Origin: Thermoprotei archaeon
GTDB lineage: Archaea; Thermoproteota; Thermoprotei; Thermofilales; Thermofilaceae
Reading direction: 5' to 3'
Length of the DNA stretch: 8,430 nucleotides
NCBI GenBank assembly: GCA_003649495.1
Contig: QMRZ01000059.1
Span: forward strand, 1 to 8,430
Shown: positions 1-3,696 of the stretch, piece by piece
Position numbering within the stretch: the first letter of the stretch is position 1
Layout: each line of letters begins with the position of its first letter
The notes under the pieces: model-generated
The model's input: only the letters and a program-made list of their open reading frames with translations
Databases searched by the model: none
What the model was told of the DNA's origin: nothing
Position numbers and translations under genes: made by a program

Positions 1-573
1 CCCCTCGAGGCCCGCCCTCATGGCTAACGTGAGAAGCAGGGTCCTCTCCGCCCCCCTTATGTGCTCGCTAACACTGTGTCTCGCCCCCTCGATCAACCTA
101 GCATACTCACCAACCACCATCACTCCCCTCCTTAGCACTGGAGTAAAGCCCCTGAACCTCACCACGTGAGCTACTACTAGCTCGCCCTCCGCACTGCTCC
201 CCTCAAGCTGGCCCTTAACGCCCCCCGGTAGCTCCACCACTCCTCCGCCAAGGACTCTGCAGAGGTACGTGGCGTAGAGCTCAGCCGGCATTATCACCAG
301 TGGTGATGATGGAAGCGCGCTCTTCAGCGTGTTTAGCACACTGTCGACGAGGGGCCTAGCCCCTATGATGACGAGGCCCCTCCTATCATCACGATCCTTA
401 ACTGTGACTAGAGCAACGCCGCCTTCATGGACTTCACTCCCGAATCTCTCAACTATCTGGTCACTAGCATCAACTACTGGGATCCCGTTGTCGAGTAGAA
501 GCCTCGTGATGGCGGTGGCGTATATGCCCCTGACCCTAACGCCTTTAGACGCCTGACTGCTGCCCGCCACCAT
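1..573 (-). CDS. fau-1: FAU-1 family RNA-binding protein / ribonuclease, N-terminal part (runs off the left edge)
   Basis: An open minus-strand frame of exactly 191 codons begins at ATG 573 and is still open at base 1, so the C-terminal part lies outside the window. It starts MVAGSSQASKGVRVRGIYAT and continues with AITRLLLDNG and a VERFG block, the recognisable beginning of archaeal FAU-1 (AU-1), an AU-rich-RNA-binding protein related to RNase E/G and reported to act in 5S rRNA maturation. An S1-like region follows, then GFTPVLRRGVMVVGEYARLI and HSVSEHI (about residues 142-172), matching the family's second conserved block. The C-terminal DUF402-type domain is expected beyond the edge. The start is fixed by a Shine-Dalgarno GAGGTGAG (579-586), 5 nt before the ATG, with an in-frame stop just upstream. 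It is divergent from the UPF0147 operon. Family assignment is from recognised sequence, not alignment. Confidence 0.85.
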   Translation of the reverse strand, partial: MVAGSSQASKGVRVRGIYATAITRLLLDNGIPVVDASDQIVERFGSEVHEGGVALVTVKDRDDRRGLVIIGARPLVDSVLNTLKSALPSSPLVIMPAELYATYLCRVLGGGVVELPGGVKGQLEGSSAEGELVVAHVVRFRGFTPVLRRGVMVVGEYARLIEGARHSVSEHIRGAERTLLLTLAMRAGLEG

Positions 574-578
574 ACACG

Positions 579-607
579 CTCACCTCTCCGCGGGGGGCTT
601 AAAATAA
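579..607 (-). promoter_or_regulatory. Promoter and ribosome binding site of the FAU-1 gene
   Basis: On the minus strand a TATA-like TTATTTTAAG lies at about 598-607, roughly 30 nt before the ATG at 573. GAGGTGAG at 579-586 is a good archaeal Shine-Dalgarno, 5 nt from the ATG. The TATA-to-SD distance would place the start of transcription very near or inside the SD, so the TATA call is weaker than the SD call. Confidence 0.45.
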
Positions 608-624
608 TCCGAGGTCTCGGCCAG

Positions 625-642
625 GGGGAAATGCCTTTATTA
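625..642 (+). promoter_or_regulatory. BRE/TATA promoter of the UPF0147-acetyltransferase-radical SAM operon
   Basis: A purine-rich BRE-like stretch (GGGGAAATG, about 625-633) is followed by TTTATTA at 636-642. The expected transcription start, about 25 nt further on, is near 664. This leaves a leader of about 12 nt before ATG 676 that carries a GGGGGTG ribosome-binding-like run (663-669). The promoter position rules out the ATG at 631 as the real start. Confidence 0.6.
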
Positions 643-675
643 CGCCTCATCCACGTAGCCCTGGGGGTGTTGAGC

Positions 676-933
676 ATGAGTGAGCCAGTCCAGCTTAAGC
701 AGGCGATAGACCTGTTAAAGAAGATAGTTGAGGACCGCGGCGTGCCCCGAAACATTAGGCGCCTAGCATCTGAGTCTATCGAGATACTGACTGACGCGAA
801 GATGTCGCTAGGGCTGCGCGCGGCTAACGCCATATCCAAGCTCGACGAGGTCTCAACAGATCCCAACGCCCCCCTCTACGCAAGGACTCTGATATGGCAA
901 GTCATAGCCTTACTGGAGCAGTTAAAGGATTGA
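676..933 (+). CDS. UPF0147 family small helical protein (85 aa)
   Basis: The product begins MSEPVQLKQAIDLLKKIVED and carries the family's hallmark blocks: VPRNIRRLASESIEIL (about 24-39), RAANAISKLDE (about 48-58) and TDPNAPLYARTLIWQV (about 61-76). UPF0147 is a widespread archaeal family of about 85-90 residues with an all-helical fold known from structural genomics and no established function. Length is normal. I chose ATG 676 rather than the in-frame ATG at 631 because the TATA box (636-642) lies downstream of 631, because GGGGGTG precedes 676 at suitable spacing, and because family members start close to this point. It is the first gene of an apparent operon: its TGA (931-933) overlaps the TTG start of the acetyltransferase as TTGA, which suggests translational coupling. 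The link to protein N-terminal acetylation is contextual only. Confidence 0.9.
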   Translation: MSEPVQLKQAIDLLKKIVEDRGVPRNIRRLASESIEILTDAKMSLGLRAANAISKLDEVSTDPNAPLYARTLIWQVIALLEQLKD

Positions 934-1364
934 ACATCCGGGAAGCAAGGGCTGACGAGCTGAGCTTAGTCCATGAAATAGAAGTTTCATGTTTTAAGCA
1001 ACCCTACGGCCTATCATTACTTAAGCTCTACCACACTCTTTCACCTGACTTATTCCTGGTGGCCGAGGCCGAGGGCCGTATAGTGGGCTATGTGATAGGA
1101 CTCTGCAAGAAGTGGGGTGAGGGTCACGTGATCTCACTCGCTGTTCACCCCGATTACCGCAGGAGAGGGATTGGCCGGGCACTCATGGAGGCCCTACTCA
1201 CTAGGTTCAAGGAGAGGGGAATGCAGGCCGCTAGGCTCGAGGTTAGGGTGAGTAACACGCCTGCGATAAGACTATATGAGAAGCTGGGCTTCAGAATTAA
1301 GGGGGTTCTGCGAGGCTACTACCTCGATGGGGAGGATGCCTACTTAATGGTGAAGGAGCTGTGA
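930..1364 (+). CDS. rimI: GNAT-family protein N-alpha-acetyltransferase (RimI/Ard1 type)
   Basis: This is a single GNAT domain of 144 aa, predicted to transfer acetyl from acetyl-CoA to protein N-termini. The acetyl-CoA motif is SLAVHPDYRRRGIGRALMEA (about residues 69-88), with the R-x-x-G-x-G-type loop RRRGIG. Next come the motif B strand LEVRVSNTPAIRLYEKLGF and the C-terminal YYLDGEDAYLMV, a pattern shared with archaeal Ard1/Naa10 substrate-binding regions. Start choice: TTG 930 overlaps the upstream TGA as TTGA and gives MNIREA, the usual GNAT beginning. An in-frame ATG at 894 would add 12 residues and overlap UPF0147 by 40 nt, with no clear Shine-Dalgarno. The TGA (1362-1364) overlaps the next gene's GTG as GTGA. 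Function is firm at family level; substrate range is inferred from archaeal homologues, which are broad. Confidence 0.88.
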   Translation: MNIREARADELSLVHEIEVSCFKQPYGLSLLKLYHTLSPDLFLVAEAEGRIVGYVIGLCKKWGEGHVISLAVHPDYRRRGIGRALMEALLTRFKERGMQAARLEVRVSNTPAIRLYEKLGFRIKGVLRGYYLDGEDAYLMVKEL

Positions 1365-2371
1365 CCATAAGGCGCCTCTACACTGGCAGCCTCGTATATG
1401 GCAGCCTTCCCCCTGGCTGCAGGCTGTGCTTAAGGGGGCTCAAGAGCGTGATCTTCGTGACAGGGCTCTGCCCGCGGAGGTGCTTCTACTGCCCCCTAAG
1501 CAGGGAGCGGCGGGGCCGCGACGTAGTCTACGTTAATGAGCGACCCGTGAAGAACATGGCTGAGCTACTAGCGGAGGTGCTCGTCTCCGGCTCACGGGGG
1601 GCTGGCCTAACTGGAGGAGATCCCCTTGTACGCCCTGCCAGAACCTTGAAGTTCTTGAGAACACTGAAGGAGGAGCTGGGTAGCAGCTTCCACGTCCACC
1701 TTTACACGAGTGGCAGAACTCTAACTCCTAAGCTATTACTGGAGCTAGAGAAGGCTGGCCTAGATGAGCTCAGGCTACACCCCGAGCCAAGCGATGTGGA
1801 TAGGCTTCTAGAGCTGCTGAAGTGCGTTAAGCCTTCCATAGAGGTGGGCTTTGAGATACCAATGCTGCCGGACGGGCTGGGCGAGGCACTAAACCTTGTG
1901 AAGAAGCTGGCGGCTTGCGACGCGGTAACCTTCCTCAACGTAAATGAGCTGGAGTTTTCGGAGGAGAACAGTGGTGAACTCCTGGCTAGGGGGTACAGGC
2001 TCTCGGATGACTGGAAGTCGGCAGTAGGCAGCAAGGAAGCAGCCCTCAAGCTACTAGAAGTAGCTGAGGAGGAGGGGCTGCCGCTAAGCATCCACTTCTG
2101 TCCAGCTGGCGTAAAGGATAGGTTCCAGACGGGGTTGAGGCTGTACAGGAGGGGGGTGTTGAGCGCTAGGCTACATGAGTTAGTTAGCGATGAAGGCACA
2201 CTGCTTAAGGCCTTGGTATCTGAGGACTGTGAGAACGCTCCCTCACACATGGTCTTTAGGGGGCGCATCGGACCTGAGACCTCAGTAGCACTAGCTGAGC
2301 TCCTCGGCCTGGAGTACAGGCTCATTGAGGAGCTGCCCAATCACCAGAGAACACTGCTCAACGTAGGCTAA
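1361..2371 (+). CDS. Radical SAM protein, COG2108 (pyruvate formate-lyase-activating-enzyme-like), function unknown
   Basis: The 336-aa product has a radical SAM core. The iron-sulfur ligands are in CPRRCFYC (Cys37, Cys41, Cys44; C-x3-C-x2-C). A GGDP-type SAM-binding motif follows in LTGGDPLVRP (about 83-92), then a strand with LYTSG (114-118) and a FEIPMLPDG segment (about 144-152). The extra cysteines set it apart: CRLC (Cys20, Cys23) comes before the cluster motif, and HFCPAGVKDRFQ (about 245-256, Cys247) sits near the end of the barrel. In COG2108 a late Cys-x-x-x-Lys-Asp motif is also typical, so these could form a second metal site. The substrate is unknown to me. The GTG start at 1361 overlaps the acetyltransferase stop (GTGA), so it is the last gene of the operon. 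The minus-strand sRNA converges on its 3' end within about 10 nt. Confidence 0.85.
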   Translation: MTIRRLYTGSLVYGSLPPGCRLCLRGLKSVIFVTGLCPRRCFYCPLSRERRGRDVVYVNERPVKNMAELLAEVLVSGSRGAGLTGGDPLVRPARTLKFLRTLKEELGSSFHVHLYTSGRTLTPKLLLELEKAGLDELRLHPEPSDVDRLLELLKCVKPSIEVGFEIPMLPDGLGEALNLVKKLAACDAVTFLNVNELEFSEENSGELLARGYRLSDDWKSAVGSKEAALKLLEVAEEEGLPLSIHFCPAGVKDRFQTGLRLYRRGVLSARLHELVSDEGTLLKALVSEDCENAPSHMVFRGRIGPETSVALAELLGLEYRLIEELPNHQRTLLNVG

Positions 2372-2378
2372 TAGAGCC

Positions 2379-2453
2379 GCTTGTGCCGGGCGGGGGATAC
2401 CGCCTCTCATTGATGCCCAACGGGCTCTCCGGCGGCGATACCTCGCCCGGCTC
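2379..2453 (-). ncRNA. Putative H/ACA-type pseudouridylation guide sRNA
   Basis: A GC-rich island sits at the edge of AT-rich intergenic DNA. Read on the minus strand, GCCGGGCG (2451-2444) pairs perfectly with CGCCCGGC (2392-2385), and ACA (2384-2382) follows at once, as in an H/ACA RNA. Inside, an internal loop (5' AGGTATCG, 2443-2436; 3' TATCCCC, 2399-2393) is bounded above by CCGCC (2435-2431) pairing GGCGG (2404-2400). From the top of the loop to ACA is 15 nt, within the canonical 14-16. The apical part has GGAGA (2430-2426), a GCCC/GGGC mini-hairpin, then ATCAATGAGA (2414-2405). It offers the GA/UGA elements of an L7Ae kink-turn or kink-loop. The implied target is GGGGAUA-UN-CGAUACCU, allowing partial matches. 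Weak points: the 5-bp upper stem is short, the only TATA candidate (CTCTTAAG, about 2477-2484) is poor, and I have not located the target site in rRNA. The plus-strand reading has no ACA. Confidence 0.55.
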
Positions 2454-2546
2454 ATATTAAATCGTCGTTCTGAGCCTTAAGAGCTCAGTCATTTTACATT
2501 TTCCTCTGAATAGCTAGACTGTGCTGTAAATTTCTTAAAAACTTGA

Positions 2547-2555
2547 TTTATATTT
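2547..2555 (+). promoter_or_regulatory. TATA-like element in the intergenic region, no obvious gene attached
   Basis: TTTATATTT is close to the archaeal TATA consensus. If used on the plus strand, transcription would start near 2576 and give the 2705 gene a leader of about 130 nt, or an independent RNA. It is near-symmetric, so it could instead drive leftward transcription starting near 2526, through the putative sRNA. The call rests on composition alone in AT-rich DNA, so a chance match is quite possible. Confidence 0.3.
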
Positions 2556-2601
2556 ACACGAAGTTTCACGCAGCCTTCACATCATTGTTCTCAAGAATTG
2601 C

Positions 2602-2622
2602 AATATTACAATTGGTAATATT
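2602..2622. repeat. Perfect inverted repeat AATATTAC-N5-GTAATATT
   Basis: Eight-base arms (2602-2609 and 2615-2622) flank AATTG. The CAATTG hexamer at the centre and ATTGCAAT overlapping the left arm (2597-2604) are themselves palindromes, so symmetric sites are nested. It sits about 45 nt upstream of the TATA box of the 2705 gene, a typical place for an activator or other dimeric regulator. A 5-nt loop would also allow an AU-only hairpin, but that would be very weak at high temperature. A DNA site is therefore the likelier reading. Confidence 0.4.
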
Positions 2623-2663
2623 CCTGCATATAGTTAGAGTGTAACTTTCAATAATACAATGCG

Positions 2664-2699
2664 CTTATATACTCCTCGCCTGCCGCTACACATGAGGTG
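2664..2699 (+). promoter_or_regulatory. TATA box and ribosome binding site of the 61-aa gene
   Basis: CTTATATAC at 2664-2672 is a good TATA box. The expected start of transcription is about 2693. GAGGTG at 2694-2699 is a Shine-Dalgarno 5 nt before ATG 2705, so the transcript would have a leader of about 12 nt made almost entirely of the ribosome binding site. Confidence 0.65.
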
Positions 2700-2704
2700 G
2701 GAAA

Positions 2705-2890
2705 ATGGCCGAGAAGGAGTGGTACGCGTTTGACGTCAAGGCTAGGAAGAAGGTGAGAATCATCAACCCACAGTTCGTGCAGTTAAAGAATGGCCGGTGG
2801 GCAGTCACTGGCCAGAGCGAGGAGACCGGCATCAAGGTCTTCAGGTTCCTGAGCAAAGAGGAAGTAGAGAAGTACGTGCTGAAGAAATAA
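2705..2890 (+). CDS. Small basic protein resembling a cysteine-less DUF5679 zinc ribbon (61 aa)
   Basis: The product is 61 aa with 14 Lys/Arg against 8 Asp/Glu (net about +6) and two tryptophans (Trp6, Trp32). The core NPQFVQLKNGRWAVTG (residues 21-36) and IKVFRF (43-48) resemble DUF5679, a small archaeal protein of roughly the form YCxxC...V-x-x-K-N-G-R-x-A-x-x-G...CPxCGTK-x-F-R. Here the positions of all four expected cysteines are occupied by other residues: YAFDV where YCxxC is expected, and SEETG where CPxCG is expected. It would therefore be a metal-free version of the fold. The function is unknown. Size and charge would allow nucleic-acid binding, but no motif proves it. It has its own TATA box and a strong Shine-Dalgarno (GAGGTG), and is followed by a T-rich terminator, so it is a single-gene unit. 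The gene is convincing; the family link is tentative. Confidence 0.75.
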   Translation: MAEKEWYAFDVKARKKVRIINPQFVQLKNGRWAVTGQSEETGIKVFRFLSKEEVEKYVLKK

Positions 2891-2902
2891 GTAGAATAAG
2901 CC

Positions 2903-2928
2903 ATTTTCGCTATTTTTCTCCTCTTTAG
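2903..2928 (+). terminator. T-rich transcription terminator after the 61-aa gene
   Basis: Three T-runs (ATTTTC, ATTTTTC, CTTT) lie between 2903 and 2927, just after the stop codon at 2888-2890. No hairpin precedes them. That is the usual form of an archaeal T-tract terminator. Confidence 0.5.
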
Positions 2929-2941
2929 TTCTCCAGCAGGA

Positions 2942-2951
2942 ATATTTATTA
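2942..2951 (+). promoter_or_regulatory. TATA box of the PDCD5-like gene
   Basis: ATATTTATTA lies about 36 nt before ATG 2983. Transcription should start near 2972, leaving a leader of about 11 nt. AGGG at 2971-2974 is the only purine run, so initiation probably depends little on a Shine-Dalgarno. Confidence 0.55.
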
Positions 2952-2982
2952 TCGCCTCCTCCTCCTACTCAGGGTATTCAGT

Positions 2983-3345
2983 ATGAGCGAGGAAGAGCTC
3001 TTAAAACGCAGGATGATGCTGGAACTCCAGCGTAAGATGCTGGCTAGAGCAGCTAAGCAGCGGGTGCAATTGCCTGACTACCGCTCTATATTCCTGCAGA
3101 ACTTAACAGAGAGCGGCAGAGAGATGTACAGGAGGGCTGAGAAGCAGTACCCCACGATAGCGCCTAAGATAGCCGAGGCCATAGGGAGGCTTTACGCTCA
3201 GGGCAGGCTGCGCGGCGCTCTTGACGCAGAGGCCGTGTACGGGATCTTCCAGGAGCTAGGCTACCCAATAAGAATTGAGACCCGCATAGTCTACAAGAAG
3301 AGGGGTGAAGTTAAGACGATCGGCGAACTCCTAAAGGAGGAGTAG
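2983..3345 (+). CDS. PDCD5/TFAR19-like DNA-binding protein (COG2118-like), 120 aa
   Basis: This is a highly charged, mostly helical protein of about the size of archaeal PDCD5-family proteins (roughly 105-120 aa). The order of elements fits that family: an N-terminal basic helix (LLKRRMMLELQRKMLARAAK, residues 6-25), an LTESGREMYRRAEK helix (41-54) in the place of the family's LTPEAR...L block, then IAEAIGRLYAQGRLRG (63-78) like the family's Q-L-x-Q-x-G-x-I/L segment, and DAEAVYGIFQEL (81-92). The C-terminus is a basic strand, IRIETRIVYKKR (96-107). Archaeal PDCD5 homologues bind double-stranded DNA without sequence specificity, or have been proposed to interact with other proteins. The similarity is moderate and I could not align it, so a lineage-specific protein of unknown function is the alternative. 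It is transcribed from its own promoter and is likely monocistronic. Confidence 0.6.
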   Translation: MSEEELLKRRMMLELQRKMLARAAKQRVQLPDYRSIFLQNLTESGREMYRRAEKQYPTIAPKIAEAIGRLYAQGRLRGALDAEAVYGIFQELGYPIRIETRIVYKKRGEVKTIGELLKEE

Positions 3346-3360
3346 GTGCGGCGGTAATAA

Positions 3361-3368
3361 TTTATACA
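3361..3368 (+). promoter_or_regulatory. TATA box for a leaderless transcript
   Basis: TTTATACA at 3361-3368 is preceded by AATAA and centred about 25 nt before ATG 3389. Transcription should begin at or within a base or two of the start codon. The pyrimidine-rich stretch before the ATG contains no Shine-Dalgarno, which supports a leaderless mRNA. Confidence 0.6.
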
Positions 3369-3388
3369 TTCCCTGCCACCTGCTCCCC

Positions 3389-3688
3389 ATGGCAAAGAAG
3401 TTAGTACTCGTCACGACGGACTGGGCCCCCTTCTCGGGGAAGCTGGCTAGGATCTGCGAGGAAGAGGCCGCTAAGGCCGGTGCAGAGTTCGAGATAAGGA
3501 AGGATGACTGGGTGTATCTCACTAAGCACGGGGAGGTTGATGAGCTGGGGGGCGCGGATGTGCCTCAAGTGTTCGTGGAGGAGGAGGGAACTGTCAGGCA
3601 CATCCTCACGAGAGTCCCCCTCGATGAAAGAGGAAAGCCCAACTTTGAAGAGGCTAGGCGTAAGATAGCTGAGGCGCTCAGCGGGTAA
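3389..3688 (+). CDS. Thioredoxin-fold protein lacking the CxxC active site (99 aa)
   Basis: The arrangement looks like a small thioredoxin or glutaredoxin fold: a first strand KLVLVTTDW (4-12), a helix KLARICEEEAAKAGA (18-32), a strand EFEIRKDD (33-40), the loop DVPQVFVEEE (57-66) with the likely cis-proline Pro59, a hairpin strand, and a final helix FEEARRKIAEAL (86-97). After Trp12, where redox members have W-C-x-x-C, this protein has WAPFSG. The only cysteine is Cys23, inside the first helix. It is thus not expected to act as a dithiol oxidoreductase, and may be a binding or scaffold version of the fold. The ATG is preceded by a TATA box at leaderless spacing. Its stop lies 8 nt from the stop of the convergent DNA polymerase gene. 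The gene is secure; the fold assignment is by pattern only. Confidence 0.7.
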   Translation: MAKKLVLVTTDWAPFSGKLARICEEEAAKAGAEFEIRKDDWVYLTKHGEVDELGGADVPQVFVEEEGTVRHILTRVPLDERGKPNFEEARRKIAEALSG

Positions 3689-3696
3689 GAGTTAGC

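Larger units (their letters stand above)
2454..2663. other. AT-rich gene-free intergenic region
   Basis: This stretch lies between the putative sRNA and the promoter of the small gene at 2705. Both strands carry frequent stops, and I see no credible gene. It is markedly richer in A and T than the coding DNA around it. It holds several dyads: TGAGC/GCTCA around CTTAAGA (2471-2487), TGTAAAT (2525-2531) facing ATTTACA (2552-2558), and the palindrome at 2602-2622. It also has a strong TATA-like TTTATATTT at 2547-2555. No C/D box pair or tRNA was found. Confidence 0.6.

Noticed and set aside
300..312. C-box-like GTGATGATGG on the plus strand inside the FAU-1 gene
   Set aside because: There is no paired D box or terminal stem, and it is explained by coding sequence.
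631..675. N-terminal extension of the UPF0147 protein from an in-frame ATG at 631
   Set aside because: The TATA box at 636-642 lies downstream of that ATG, and the family starts near 676.
1702..2340. Long minus-strand open frame (212 aa) opposite the radical SAM gene
   Set aside because: It is serine-rich with no recognisable motif, which is typical of the antisense of GC-rich coding DNA. The plus strand clearly encodes the radical SAM enzyme.
2385..2451. GC-rich hairpin as a tRNA gene
   Set aside because: The outer stem is acceptor-like, but there is no GTTC-type T loop, no D arm pattern and no anticodon stem.
2385..2451. The same hairpin as a plus-strand intrinsic terminator of the radical SAM operon
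   Set aside because: No T-run follows it on the plus strand, and archaeal termination does not need such hairpins. The ACA exactly after the stem fits the minus-strand H/ACA reading better.
2574..2592. Near C-box AATGATGT on the minus strand in the AT-rich spacer
   Set aside because: No CTGA D or D' box is found in the following 60 nt.
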